From positions 119,209 to 183,208 of the forward strand of contig NZ_PQIG01000035.1 in the NCBI RefSeq assembly GCF_012349115.1: a DNA stretch of 64,000 nt, written 5' to 3'. Both the position numbers and the translations under genes were made by a program. Positions 47,759 through 57,492 of the stretch are shown one piece after another. This DNA is from Rhizobium ruizarguesonis (lineage in GTDB: Bacteria; Pseudomonadota; Alphaproteobacteria; Rhizobiales; Rhizobiaceae). Numbering within the stretch: the first letter of the stretch is position 1; each line of letters starts with the position of its first letter. Under the pieces are notes generated by a model. The model was not told the origin of the DNA. It did no database searches and saw only the letters and a list, made by a program, of their open reading frames with translations.

Positions 47759-48667
47759 ATGACCATGCTGACGTCTAGACGTTTTCTGCCATCGATCTCG
47801 CATCTCGCCGCCTTCGAGGCGGTTGCCCGCACCGGCAGCGTGACGGCAGCGGCGCGCGAACTCGATCTGACGCAGAGCGCCGTCAGCCGCCAGGTGAGCG
47901 CGCTGGAGGAGCAGCTTGGCGTCGAGCTCTTCCTGCGCGAACGCCAGACCATGCGGCTGACGCTTGCCGGCGACGGATATGCCCGCGAGATTCGCGAGGC
48001 GCTGCGGCGCATATCGAGCGCCTCGCTGAACCTGCGCGCCAATCCGCATGGCGGCACGCTTAACCTCGCCATCCTGCCAACCTTCGGCACGCGCTGGCTG
48101 GCGCCGCGCCTGGGACGCTTCCTCGCCGCCAATCCCGGCGTGACCATCAATCTGGTGACTCGGCTTTCGCCCTTCGATTTCCGCCTCGATTCGATCGACG
48201 CCGCCATCCATTTCGGCCACCCGCACTGGCCAGGCGCCGAGCTCGCGCTTCTGATGTCGGAGCGCACGGTGCCGGCCTGCAGCCCTGATTTTCTGCAACG
48301 ATACGCTATCAAAGCGCCGGAGGATCTGCTTGCCGTTCCGCTCCTGCATCTGACGACGCGCCCTGACGCCTGGGAGCAATGGTTCGCCAGCAACGGCGTT
48401 TCCTTCGAAAACGTGCACGGCATGCTCTTCGACCAGTTCGCCACCGCTGCGCAAGCGGCGATCGCCGGCCTCGGCATCGCCCTGCTGCCGACATTCCTGA
48501 TGCAGGAGGAGATCAGGCGCGGCGATCTCGTCGCCGCTGTCGACCGCGAAATGGAAAGCCGCGAGCGCTACTATCTCGCCTTTCCGCCCGAGCGCGCCGA
48601 CTACGCACCGCTTGCCGCCTTTCGCGACTGGATCATCGCGGAAGCAGCCGCCAATCCGACTGCGTGA
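47759..48667 (+). CDS. LysR-family regulator of the lysine catabolic operon
   Basis: A 302-residue LysR protein of the GcvA type: SHLAAFEAVARTGSVTAAARELDLTQSAVSRQVSALEEQLGVELFLRERQTMRLT is the helix-turn-helix, followed by NLAILPTFGTRWLAPRLGRFLAANPGVTINL of the effector domain. Start may be ATG 47759 or ATG 47765. It is divergent from hglS-amaA-amaB, with a perfect palindrome between them, so it is the likely regulator of lysine or pipecolate use. Confidence 0.92.
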   Translation: MTMLTSRRFLPSISHLAAFEAVARTGSVTAAARELDLTQSAVSRQVSALEEQLGVELFLRERQTMRLTLAGDGYAREIREALRRISSASLNLRANPHGGTLNLAILPTFGTRWLAPRLGRFLAANPGVTINLVTRLSPFDFRLDSIDAAIHFGHPHWPGAELALLMSERTVPACSPDFLQRYAIKAPEDLLAVPLLHLTTRPDAWEQWFASNGVSFENVHGMLFDQFATAAQAAIAGLGIALLPTFLMQEEIRRGDLVAAVDREMESRERYYLAFPPERADYAPLAAFRDWIIAEAAANPTA

Positions 48668-48735
48668 CGAACGGCTTGCATCGGCATGGCGCTTTCGACC
48701 ATTATATCGGCCAAACAACTTTGCAGGAAATCTCC

Positions 48736-48972
48736 ATGAAGCCGATCTTCGTCCAGCTCCAATGCGCACCCGGCAAGACCTATGAGGTCGCCGACGCCAT
48801 CTACCAGACCGAACTGGTCTCGGAGCTCTATTCCACAAGCGGCGACTACGATCTGCTGCTGAAGGTCTATATCGAGGAAGGCCAGGATATCGGCAAATTC
48901 ATCAACGACAACATCGCCAATATTCCCGGCATCGTCCGCTCGCTGACGACTCTGACCTTCAAGGCATTCTGA
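48736..48972 (+). CDS. Stand-alone Lrp/AsnC ligand-binding domain protein
   Basis: A 78-residue protein equal to the RAM (regulation of amino acid metabolism) domain of Lrp proteins without the DNA-binding half: FVQLQCAPGKTYEVADAIYQ, ELYSTSGDYDLLLKVYIEE and IGKFINDNIANIPGIVRSLTTLTFKAF. Such proteins form oligomers that bind amino acids and may modulate full-length Lrp regulators. ATG 48736 follows CAGGAAATCTCC. It lies 68 bases after the LysR gene on the same strand; a role in sensing lysine is speculative. Confidence 0.88.
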   Translation: MKPIFVQLQCAPGKTYEVADAIYQTELVSELYSTSGDYDLLLKVYIEEGQDIGKFINDNIANIPGIVRSLTTLTFKAF

Positions 48973-49119
48973 ATCCCCGTCAGACACGGTTAACCTTTTT
49001 CGCGAAGAATCGCCTTGGCAGGACGTCGCCTAAACCGCGCCTTAACGCCGGGCATGTCTGGTCGTTGCTATCACGGGCCCGCGTCAGTGCAGGCCGGCAC
49101 GTGCAGCGATAGGTGGAAA

Positions 49120-50298
49120 ATGTCGATCGTCGAGGCAGATTGGGCGCGCGCGAAGCCGCAGTTGGAAACAGCCCCGCTGATCGTCCATGTCGTGCGCCAG
49201 TTCCTGCCCAACCGCGGCGGCCTCGAAGACGTGGTCGCCAATCTCGCCCGCCAGACCGTGCGCCGCGGTTATCGCGTGCGCGTCGTCACGCTGGATTCGC
49301 TCTTCACCGCGCCGCAGGACAAGCTGCCGCCTCGCGAAGATATCGATGGTATCGAGGTGGTGCGCATTCCCTGGTCCGGCACCAGCCGCTATCCGCTGGC
49401 GCCACAGGTCTTCCGCCATCTCGCCGATGCCGATCTCGTGCATGTCCATGCCATCGACTTCTTCTTCGATGCGCTCGCCTGGGGCCGGCTGCTGCACGGC
49501 AGGCCGATGATCGTCACCACCCATGGCGGCTTCTTCCACACGCGGAAATACGCGACGATCAAGAAGATCTGGTTCCAGACGCTGACCCGTGCTTCGGCGA
49601 TGGCCTACCGCCGCGTCGTCTGCTGCAGCGCCTCCGACCTCAGGCAGTTTTCCGAGATCGTGCCCGACAGCCTCCTGATCGAAAACGGCGCCGATATCGG
49701 CAAGTTCGCCGACACCGCTTCGCGCCGGGCAAAGCGCCGCATCGTCACGATCGGCCGGTTTTCAGTGAACAAGCGGCTGGACCACCTGCTCGATGCGATG
49801 GCCATGCTGAAGACCCGTGACCCGGAATGGCATCTCGACATCGTCGGCGCCGAATCCGACCTGAACCGGGCGGATGTCGAAGGCGCAATCGAAAGCCGTC
49901 ATCTTTCCGGCCGCGTCACCCTGCATGTGTCGCCCGAGAACGACACGATCCGGCGCATCATCGCAGAAGCCTCGATTTTCGCCTCCGCCTCGGAATATGA
50001 AGGTTTCGGCTTGGTGGCGCTGGAGGCGATGAGCGCCGGTCTCCTGCCGGTGCTGAACGCCAACGATGCCTTTACGACGCTTGCTGCCCGGCATCCCGTT
50101 CTCATGCCTGCCGATTTCACGAATCCTGAGAGTGCCGCCATGGGGCTCGAAACGGCCTATGAACACCTTTCGCGCCAACCGGACACCGTTCGAGCCGAGC
50201 TTCTCGATGCCGCCCGCGGCTATTCCTGGGATATCGTCGCCGGACGTTATATCGATCTCTACAGATCGCTGGATGTCGTCGCCGCCGAAAGCATCTGA
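49120..50298 (+). CDS. GT4-family glycosyltransferase
   Basis: A 392-residue retaining glycosyltransferase with two Rossmann-like halves. The N-terminal half begins VHVVRQFLPNRGGLEDVVANLARQTVRRGYRVRVVT; the C-terminal half has IVTIGRFSVNKRLDHLLDAMAML and the E-x7-E motif in SASEYEGFGLVALEAMSAG. ATG 49120 follows AGGTGG; the frame to 49015 has no family content. It converges on the seven-gene minus-strand cluster and probably belongs to the same glycan pathway; donor and acceptor sugars cannot be told. Confidence 0.92.
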   Translation: MSIVEADWARAKPQLETAPLIVHVVRQFLPNRGGLEDVVANLARQTVRRGYRVRVVTLDSLFTAPQDKLPPREDIDGIEVVRIPWSGTSRYPLAPQVFRHLADADLVHVHAIDFFFDALAWGRLLHGRPMIVTTHGGFFHTRKYATIKKIWFQTLTRASAMAYRRVVCCSASDLRQFSEIVPDSLLIENGADIGKFADTASRRAKRRIVTIGRFSVNKRLDHLLDAMAMLKTRDPEWHLDIVGAESDLNRADVEGAIESRHLSGRVTLHVSPENDTIRRIIAEASIFASASEYEGFGLVALEAMSAGLLPVLNANDAFTTLAARHPVLMPADFTNPESAAMGLETAYEHLSRQPDTVRAELLDAARGYSWDIVAGRYIDLYRSLDVVAAESI

Positions 50299-50323
50299 TC
50301 CTGTCTTTCTACCGCATAGACGC

Positions 50324-50361
50324 TACAGCGTTGCGCGTGTGAAAAGACGCGCGGCGCTGTA
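50324..50361. terminator. Bidirectional hairpin terminator
   Basis: A 15-bp stem with two G-T pairs (50324-50338 with 50347-50361) and loop GTGAAAAG lies between the converging GT4 gene and the fusion gene. It resembles rhizobial repeat units and can end transcription from both sides. Confidence 0.65.
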
Positions 50362-50371
50362 AAATCCCCGG

Positions 50372-53300
50372 TCACGCTCTCGCCAGACGGATGATCTCGT
50401 CGAGCACGAATTTGCGCGATTGCGGCGGCGTCAGATTGTGGTCGGCATCCGGCAGCATCAGCAGCCGCACGTTCGGATAGCGGGAAAGCCTGGCGCCGCG
50501 CGGCCCGAAGTGGAAATAGACGTGGTCGAGACCGACATCGCCCTCGCTGTAGATCAGCGTCAGCGGCACCTTGCGTTTGCCGAACAGCGCGAAGGAGTGC
50601 CGAACCTCGCGGGCGATATGGCGCCGGTCGGGAAGCAGCTCGAGCACCGGCGCGATCCACGGCGACAGCCGGCGGCCGGCGGCGATGACGATGTTCTGCA
50701 ACGCCGAGACGACATCCACCTGGCCGCGCAGCAGCCGCTTCAGCGTGTCGAGCCGCGCCAGGCGCTGGCTGTAATCATCGAGGCTGCGGGGAACGGAGAC
50801 GACATGCTCCCTGCGCACCGGCATGTCAGGATCCCAGTAATAGACGAACGGATTGATCGACACGACAGCCTTCAAGCGCTCGTCGGCGACGCCGGCGCGG
50901 AAGGCGACATAGCCGCCGCTGCATCGGCCGGCGACCATGACGGGGCCGGCGACGACGCTTTCGAGCAGGTCGAGCGCGGCGACCGCATCCCCGGTCTGCG
51001 TGTCCGAATAAAGCACCTGTTCCGGCGCATCCGGCCGCGGCGGGCTGTCGCCGACATTGGCAGAATCGAAGCGCAGCGAAACGACGCCTTGGCGGGCGAG
51101 CTCGCGCGCCATATCAACCGTCGTCCGTCCCCAGCCGGCATGCCGGTCATAGGCGGTCGACAGGAAGAGCACGGCATTGCCCTTGATCTCGCCGAGCGGC
51201 CGGCTGACGACGCCGACCAGATGATTATGGCTTCCGAAACGGACCGGCGTTTCCGCAAAACCATCACCGGCAAGCGGCGGGTTGTCGATCGCTGCCGACG
51301 AATGGGCGGCGGATGTCTCCGTCGTCGTTGTCTCCAGCCACGCCGTCAGCAGCGCGACGACAGCCATCGGCGTCTTGGCAAACAGCGGGTTGGTGGCGAG
51401 CTCGTCATAACCTTCGAAAGCCGTCTGCTCGACATCGGCGCCAAGCGCCTTCAGCGCATCGGCAAAGCCGGTATCCTCGGCCTTGGCCGGACGTTCGAGG
51501 ATCAGATAGCGGGAGGTTGCGAGCCCCTGCGGCGAGGCGATGCTGAGCTTGCCGAGCTCGGCAGCAATCTCTTCGGGCATGACGAGCCCGGCGATCTGCA
51601 CCTTGGCGGTCTGGACATGCTCCTTGCCGAGGCCGAGATCGGCATCGATGATCTTGGACCACATGGTGAGTTCGCGCAGATAGGCCCGGCCGCTCAGCAC
51701 CGGCGCCAGCATGACGAGGCTGTCGACGCCTTCGATCGACGAACCGACGCGATGGGCAAGCGTCGCACCGAGGCCCTGCGCGATGAGGATGATGCGGTCG
51801 CAGCCGCTCAGCGACTTCAACTTGTCGGCGGCTGCACGGATCGAATCTTCCCAAGTTTCCAGCCTTGCCGGCAGCGCCCCGAAATCGAGCGCATCGCCGG
51901 TGCCGCGATAGTCGAAGCGCAGGCTCGGCACGCCGATATCCGAGAAATGCTCGGCCGCGACGCGGAAGAATTTGCGGCTGCACATCTCCTCGAAACCCCA
52001 GGGGCTGACGAAGAGCACGGCGGCCGAACGATTCTTCACGAGCGGATTCTCGGGCATGAACAGCCCGATCGTACCGTCGAAGACGACGGGCAGGGCAGCA
52101 CTGCGCCCCGCACCCTCGGCCGGGTCCAGCGAGAATTCGCCGGGCGCGACCTTGGCGCGATCGGGATCGCCGGGAAGCCGCGGTGCGATGAAATTGATTG
52201 CGTGGCCAACCGGTCGCCGCAGCAGGGACGGCATCTTGTCGAGAATGGAGCGCATGACTTCGACATCCTCGCCCGGCACGGCGCGCAGCACCCGGAGTGC
52301 AGCGAAATAGGCGAATGCGCCGGCGATGATCGCGCCGACCAATCCGGCCGGACCCTGGACGAATTCCAGTACGGAAGTCGCTCCGCAAGCACAGAGGACG
52401 GAGGCGAGCGTTACCTTCGTCAGGCTTGCGTAGAGACCCGAAAGCTGGGATCCGAATCCTGTCTGTCTGATCATCATCATCGACATCGCAACGAATACGA
52501 GGATGCGCACGATTGCGGCGCCCTCAGCCGCAAGCCTAGGTACGATCAGTAAACAACCCGCTACCATCAGTAGGCCACCTATCACACTGATATTCAGGCG
52601 GGAGCGGGCCCTGTCCATTGACAGCAGGTAGAGGCTGAGGATCTGCATGAAGGTATAGGCGGGAGCAACAAGCGCAAGCAGCGCCACCACCGTCCCGCTG
52701 CGGCGGAACGCTTCGCCGAACACCACAATCACCAATTCGCTGGAGATCGCGGCAAGCCCGAGGCTCATCGGCAGCACGATATAGGCCATGCTTCGGGTGA
52801 CGGCGGCAAAGACCTCGACCGGCAATGTCGAATCGTCGCTGCTGTGGCGCCGCTCGGAATAATAGGGCAGCAGGCTGCCGGTCATCTGGATCGGCAGTTG
52901 CAGCGCGATATTCGCGATCGACAGGCCGACGGCATAATAGCCGACCATCTCCACCGACCAGAATTGCTGCAGGAAGAGCAGCTCGAGCCGGTTGAGGAAA
53001 ATGGAATCGATGATGAACTGGATCGACAGGATGACGGAGGAGGAGGCGAGATATTTCAGCGAGACCCCGCACCAGTCGCGCCGCGCCAGAAGGATCGGCA
53101 GCGTGGCGAAAAACAGCACCAGCTGGCCGAGCGCATAGCCGACGAGAACGCCTTCGACGCCATAGAAGACGGCGCCGACGGCAACCCCGGCAAGCTGCAC
53201 GATCGAGACGGCGACCGTCAGCTTAAAGAAGGCGCCCAGCTTCTTTTCGCCGATCAGGTAGAATTTGACGAAGGAACCGATCGCCTGGACGAAGAACAGC

Positions 53301-53683
53301 ACGCCCGTGACCAGAGCGACGGATGGCGCCGTATCGGCCCAGTGCATCTCTTCGGAGGTCAGGAAGAACAACGCGTAGAGCGCCAGCAGCACGACGGTCG
53401 AGAACATCATGAAGCTGACGAGGATGGCGGCAAAACCCCGCCGGCGGCGCGCGTCGAAGCCTTCCGCCGAAAGCTGCGGCAATGTCTTCAGCAGCGTGAT
53501 GCTGGAGCCGAGCTCGGCGATCGACGCGCCGGTCACCACCAGCCAGAGCGAAAAGGCGACGATGCCGTTGGCTTCCGGCCCGAGCAACCGCGCGGTTATG
53601 ATCGAGGAAACGAAGCCCGTCAGAAGCAGCAGCATGCCTGCCGCCCCGTTCATCACCGAGTTTGCGATAATACCCTTCGACAT
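50372..53683 (-). CDS. Fusion of polysaccharide flippase and two alpha/beta hydrolase domains
   Basis: An 1103-residue protein. Residues about 1-465 are a MATE/Wzx-like flippase with some twelve helices (for example SVMNGAAGMLLLLTGFVSSIITARLLGPEANGIVAFSLW). Residues about 530-785 and 805-1103 are two alpha/beta hydrolase domains; each has its elbow region, SLRFDYRGTGDALDF then LIAQGLGA (G637 at the nucleophile position), and SLRFDSANVGDSPP then VAGRCSGG (C921 at the nucleophile position), with a late His at H1082 in DADHNLT. The first therefore lacks a nucleophile and the second would use Cys. Exosortase-associated hydrolases also show non-Ser residues there. It ends the cluster and would export its glycan. 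Confidence 0.88.
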   Translation of the reverse strand: MSKGIIANSVMNGAAGMLLLLTGFVSSIITARLLGPEANGIVAFSLWLVVTGASIAELGSSITLLKTLPQLSAEGFDARRRRGFAAILVSFMMFSTVVLLALYALFFLTSEEMHWADTAPSVALVTGVLFFVQAIGSFVKFYLIGEKKLGAFFKLTVAVSIVQLAGVAVGAVFYGVEGVLVGYALGQLVLFFATLPILLARRDWCGVSLKYLASSSVILSIQFIIDSIFLNRLELLFLQQFWSVEMVGYYAVGLSIANIALQLPIQMTGSLLPYYSERRHSSDDSTLPVEVFAAVTRSMAYIVLPMSLGLAAISSELVIVVFGEAFRRSGTVVALLALVAPAYTFMQILSLYLLSMDRARSRLNISVIGGLLMVAGCLLIVPRLAAEGAAIVRILVFVAMSMMMIRQTGFGSQLSGLYASLTKVTLASVLCACGATSVLEFVQGPAGLVGAIIAGAFAYFAALRVLRAVPGEDVEVMRSILDKMPSLLRRPVGHAINFIAPRLPGDPDRAKVAPGEFSLDPAEGAGRSAALPVVFDGTIGLFMPENPLVKNRSAAVLFVSPWGFEEMCSRKFFRVAAEHFSDIGVPSLRFDYRGTGDALDFGALPARLETWEDSIRAAADKLKSLSGCDRIILIAQGLGATLAHRVGSSIEGVDSLVMLAPVLSGRAYLRELTMWSKIIDADLGLGKEHVQTAKVQIAGLVMPEEIAAELGKLSIASPQGLATSRYLILERPAKAEDTGFADALKALGADVEQTAFEGYDELATNPLFAKTPMAVVALLTAWLETTTTETSAAHSSAAIDNPPLAGDGFAETPVRFGSHNHLVGVVSRPLGEIKGNAVLFLSTAYDRHAGWGRTTVDMARELARQGVVSLRFDSANVGDSPPRPDAPEQVLYSDTQTGDAVAALDLLESVVAGPVMVAGRCSGGYVAFRAGVADERLKAVVSINPFVYYWDPDMPVRREHVVSVPRSLDDYSQRLARLDTLKRLLRGQVDVVSALQNIVIAAGRRLSPWIAPVLELLPDRRHIAREVRHSFALFGKRKVPLTLIYSEGDVGLDHVYFHFGPRGARLSRYPNVRLLMLPDADHNLTPPQSRKFVLDEIIRLARA

Positions 53684-53771
53684 CTGTCCATCCGTCAGGA
53701 TCGGCCTACCGCCGCATACCTGCCATCTCTAATGCGAAAATGTTAAAATAAAGCGGAGTGACGACCTCAGC

Positions 53772-54950
53772 TTAGCTGGTCTGCATCGCCGCCAGCGTCT
53801 GAAGCGCGTTGTCATAGCTGTTGTCCGCGAGGTAGCGCAGCAGGAACGCTCGCGCCTTCTCCGCCTTCTCTCGCGCACGCTCTGGCGCGCGGAAGATATC
53901 CCGCAAGTGCGTGGCCGCCACTTCTGGAGAAGGATCGGCCCAGACCGCGCCCTCGAGCCCGGCAAATTCCGGATGGGTGTCGACCACCGGAATGAGGGGA
54001 GAGGCAACCAGCCAGCTATTGTCGGGATCGCAGAAATCCGCTGTTCCCGACCAGGCCGTGGAAATGACCGGCGTACCCTGCATGATCGCCTCGGCAACCG
54101 TCAGCCCGAAACCCTCGGAACGATGCAGCGAAAGATAGGCGTCTGAGCAGCGGATGAGGCCGTTGATATCGGAGTCCGACAGCCTGTCGGTGACGATCCT
54201 GATCCGGGTATTGCCTGCGACCGAGGCGACCAGTTCGCGCAGGCCCTCATCCTTGCCGATATCGCCACTGGCCTTCATCAACAGGAAGGCGCTTGGAGCT
54301 TCTGCGGCGAATATCCGGAAGGCCTCGATGACGGCCTGCGGATTCTTCCGGTTGATCGAGGAGCCGGCGCTGAAGATGAAGCTGACGAGAAAGGCGTCTT
54401 CCTCGATGCCGAATTTCTGGCGCATGCCTTCCGTTGCCGGCTTCTCGGTGACGGGATGCGGAACCACGATGACGGGTGCCGCCGTGAGGGGCGCAATCGC
54501 CCGCCTGGTGAATTCCGACGGCACGAAGACGGCATTCATGTAATGCATGGCATTGCGCCACTCCGCCGGCACGACTTCGAGCTCCCAGGCGAAATAACCG
54601 ATGTTGAAAGCGCGAGTGAAATTCGCTACGCCCTTCTTCAGGATGGCGCGCGGCAGCATCGGCGGATTGAGATGCCAGATCCGGCTTCCCGCAGGTTCGG
54701 TGGAGAGATGCGACGGCATCCATCCGGCGAAGGAATTCTCGTCAGGATGCGTGCTGACGTCGGAGAGCGAAATCGCCCGCCCCGCCTCCGACAACGCGCC
54801 GGCGCAGAGCCTTGCCGATTCGCCGACGCCGACCGCCATCGAGAGATAGCCGACGATTTCCACCGGCCTGCGCGGATTGAAAGCACGACGCGACCGCGGG
54901 ATCAGCCGCTGCAGGACATGGGCGCGCAGAAGGCGGTATATCGTTCTCAA
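53772..54950 (-). CDS. GT4-family glycosyltransferase
   Basis: A 392-residue glycosyltransferase. VEIVGYLSMAVGVGESARLCAGAL holds the N-terminal glycine-rich donor loop; the C-terminal half has FSAGSSINRKNPQAVIEAF, and the E-x7-E motif in HRSEGFGLTVAEAIMQGTPVI. Paralogous to, but clearly different from, the GT4 at 49120. It lies 45 bases after the GH2 gene and 88 bases before the flippase fusion on the same strand. Confidence 0.92.
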   Translation of the reverse strand: MRTIYRLLRAHVLQRLIPRSRRAFNPRRPVEIVGYLSMAVGVGESARLCAGALSEAGRAISLSDVSTHPDENSFAGWMPSHLSTEPAGSRIWHLNPPMLPRAILKKGVANFTRAFNIGYFAWELEVVPAEWRNAMHYMNAVFVPSEFTRRAIAPLTAAPVIVVPHPVTEKPATEGMRQKFGIEEDAFLVSFIFSAGSSINRKNPQAVIEAFRIFAAEAPSAFLLMKASGDIGKDEGLRELVASVAGNTRIRIVTDRLSDSDINGLIRCSDAYLSLHRSEGFGLTVAEAIMQGTPVISTAWSGTADFCDPDNSWLVASPLIPVVDTHPEFAGLEGAVWADPSPEVAATHLRDIFRAPERAREKAEKARAFLLRYLADNSYDNALQTLAAMQTS

Positions 54951-54995
54951 ATCACGGTCTTTCCCAATGGATCGGCATCATCCTTCGCAGGGGCA

Positions 54996-57476
54996 TCAGC
55001 CCTCGATTGCGACGCGATGCAAACTGCCTAGACTTCTGATCTCGCCCGCAGGCGGAATATCGCTTTCCATACCGGACAGCGCGCGAAGGTTCACGCGCCG
55101 CATCGCGCCGGGGGCAAGGTGGAACCAGTCGTCGTCGGCCCGATAGCCTTCGACGTCGATATGCACCGATTGCGCCAGCCGGTCGGTCCTGAGATCGACG
55201 AACCAGTCGTCGCCGTCTCTGCTGAATGATGCTTCGATCCCTGCGTCATGGAGCGCCTTCCCCCGTCCGCACGGGAAGTGGAAGCTCTCGGCGAGAATGG
55301 CGCCGTCTGCCAGCGAGCGCAGGCGCGCCACACTTGCATCATGCGCCGGCGGCCCGAAACGGAAGGCATAGGTCGTATCGAAGAAAGCGCCGAACAGCGC
55401 GGTGCAGGCAAGGCGCTCCGTGTCTCTTGCCGCCAGCTTGAAGGCTCTGCTGCCGCTGACGACCTGCTGTTTTCCGCCGCGCAGGCAGACAACCTCGAGC
55501 TCGACGTCGAGCGCGGCATCCGTCTCGTTGACGACATGCACGTCGAGACCGTTCGTTCCCTCGTCGGTGAAGACCACCTGAACCGGCCGGAATGCACGGC
55601 GCATCGCATACCAGACCGGCTTCGGCTCTCCGGTGGAATCGATCACCCCCCAGCCCGGGCCGGGCAGCAGGTCCTGCAGCGTCCAGACGAGCGCGCCGTT
55701 GCAGGCGGAGCCCTTGCGCCGCCATTCGGCAAAAGTCTCCTCGATCACTTCGCCGGTGACGGCGCGGGAGAGATCGAGATAGCGTTCGGGATCTTCGCGG
55801 CGCAGCTCAGCTGGATCGAAACCGTAGAGAAGCTGCAGGTAGAAGTCGCGAACGTCCTCGAAATCCCACGATGCGCTGCGGTCGCGGGGCACGCGGGCCT
55901 TCCATAGCGGGCTGTGGACGGCGGGCACGTCGAGATGTCGCTGCAGCGTCCTTTGCTGCGGCACATGCGCGAAGGCGAGGCTTTCGGAGGCAAACCGCAC
56001 GTCGGCGCGGCGCGCATCGGCAATCGGCCGCATATAGGCGCCGACGCCGTAATAATGCGCAATACCGGCATTCGGCGAAAAGGGCATCGCCCCGCCATAC
56101 GGCGAGTTCGGCACGTAGGGCACGTCGGGGCGCATGCGCGCGACGACTGCCGGAATGATTTCATCGGTGACCGGCCCGCTCCAGAATTCCGCCGGCAGGC
56201 CGAGCATTGCCGCCTGCTGGTGGATTTCGCTGCCGCCGCAGAGCACGGCCAGCGAAGGCGACGCCTGCACGCCGTGCAGGAATTCCTCGACCTCCGCATG
56301 CACGTGGCCAAGAAAAGCCTTGTCGTTGCGCGGATAATCGAAATTGGCGAACATGAAATCCTGCCAGACAAGCAGGCCGAGCTCGTCGCAGAGCGTGAAG
56401 AAATCTGGTGTCTCGTAGGCCATGGTGCCGCCGATGCGGATCATGTTCATGCCGGCTCCGGCGGCAAGCCGCAGGAACGGCTCGTAATCCGCCCGCCCGC
56501 CCGGCAATCGCGCGATATCGGCCGTCGTCCACACCGCGCCGCGGCAGAAGATGCGTTCGCCGTTGAGGAGCAGCGCGAAGTCATCGCCATCCGCACCGCG
56601 GTCGACGTCGATGCGCCGGAAGCCGGTCCTGCCGAGCGGATATTCCACGCCGGCGGAAACCAGCGTCAGCTCGTAGAGACGCGGAGCGCCATGCGTGTGC
56701 GGCCACCAGGGCTCGATGTCGGGAAGTTTGAGGATAGCCGAGTAATGACTGTCCCCGACCTTTTCGAAGGGCTGCTCCATCCCACCGCAGCGCAGCAGCA
56801 TTGAGGGATTCTCGGCATTGCTGTGCAGGGACACGCTGAGGCGGCCAATGCCACTCTCCTCGAATACGGCGCGGATGGAAACATTGTCGATCGAGACGGG
56901 ATGACGCCGCACCATCGAAATCGGCCGCCATGGCCCGACGGCATGGATATCGGGGCACCAGCCCGGCATATGGCCGAGCAGCGTCGTGCGGAAATTCTTC
57001 AAGCCCGCCGGCGTGATCATCTGCGGCCGCCACCGCGCGCGCGGGCCCGGCTCCGACAGGCGGGGGCCGAGCGCCCGGAAGCACAGTGCCAGCTCGTCGC
57101 CGCCCGAAAGCGTCACCGGAATCTCGTGCGCCGTGAACATGCTTTCGGAAAACAGGATTTCCTGGCCGTTCAGGAAGACATGGCAGAGCGTCGCCAGCCC
57201 TGCGAAACGCAGGATCGCGTCACCCGGCTCGGCATCGAAAAGCCGGCAGAGATACCAGGCGTCCCGCGTGTTCAGCGGCTCGGGATTTTCCCGGTCGAAG
57301 AGCGCGGCTTTTTCAAGCGCTGCAGCGACGGTGCCGGGAACGGGTGCTGGAATGAACTGTGCGGAGAGCGGGATGTCGTGCGGCACGGCGCAGGCGCCCC
57401 GCTCCGTCAGGATCAGGTTCCAGCCTTCGGAAAGTAGACTTTCCTCGGCACCGATGCTCGCCAAACGCCCCCGCAT
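54996..57476 (-). CDS. GH2-family glycoside hydrolase, beta-mannosidase type
   Basis: An 826-residue protein. The N-terminal sugar-binding domain has NTRDAWYLCRLF, the central TIM barrel has GMNMIRIGGTMAYETPDFFTLCDELGLLVWQDFMFANFDYP, the candidate acid/base is E417 in CGGSEIHQQ (GNNE in most relatives), and the candidate nucleophile is E498 in FASESLAF. No signal peptide, so it acts in the cytoplasm or, less likely, is a transglycosidase. ATG 57476 follows CCGGAG; the longer reading to 57509 would overlap the previous gene. A glycosidase in a glycan-building operon could trim or recycle intermediates. Confidence 0.88.
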   Translation of the reverse strand: MRGRLASIGAEESLLSEGWNLILTERGACAVPHDIPLSAQFIPAPVPGTVAAALEKAALFDRENPEPLNTRDAWYLCRLFDAEPGDAILRFAGLATLCHVFLNGQEILFSESMFTAHEIPVTLSGGDELALCFRALGPRLSEPGPRARWRPQMITPAGLKNFRTTLLGHMPGWCPDIHAVGPWRPISMVRRHPVSIDNVSIRAVFEESGIGRLSVSLHSNAENPSMLLRCGGMEQPFEKVGDSHYSAILKLPDIEPWWPHTHGAPRLYELTLVSAGVEYPLGRTGFRRIDVDRGADGDDFALLLNGERIFCRGAVWTTADIARLPGGRADYEPFLRLAAGAGMNMIRIGGTMAYETPDFFTLCDELGLLVWQDFMFANFDYPRNDKAFLGHVHAEVEEFLHGVQASPSLAVLCGGSEIHQQAAMLGLPAEFWSGPVTDEIIPAVVARMRPDVPYVPNSPYGGAMPFSPNAGIAHYYGVGAYMRPIADARRADVRFASESLAFAHVPQQRTLQRHLDVPAVHSPLWKARVPRDRSASWDFEDVRDFYLQLLYGFDPAELRREDPERYLDLSRAVTGEVIEETFAEWRRKGSACNGALVWTLQDLLPGPGWGVIDSTGEPKPVWYAMRRAFRPVQVVFTDEGTNGLDVHVVNETDAALDVELEVVCLRGGKQQVVSGSRAFKLAARDTERLACTALFGAFFDTTYAFRFGPPAHDASVARLRSLADGAILAESFHFPCGRGKALHDAGIEASFSRDGDDWFVDLRTDRLAQSVHIDVEGYRADDDWFHLAPGAMRRVNLRALSGMESDIPPAGEIRSLGSLHRVAIEG

Positions 57477-57492
57477 GGTCAGATCTCCGGCC

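Noticed and set aside
50420..52552. 710-codon open frame opposite the flippase-hydrolase gene
   Set aside because: Composition is that of a reverse-strand shadow; the minus-strand protein has clear domains.
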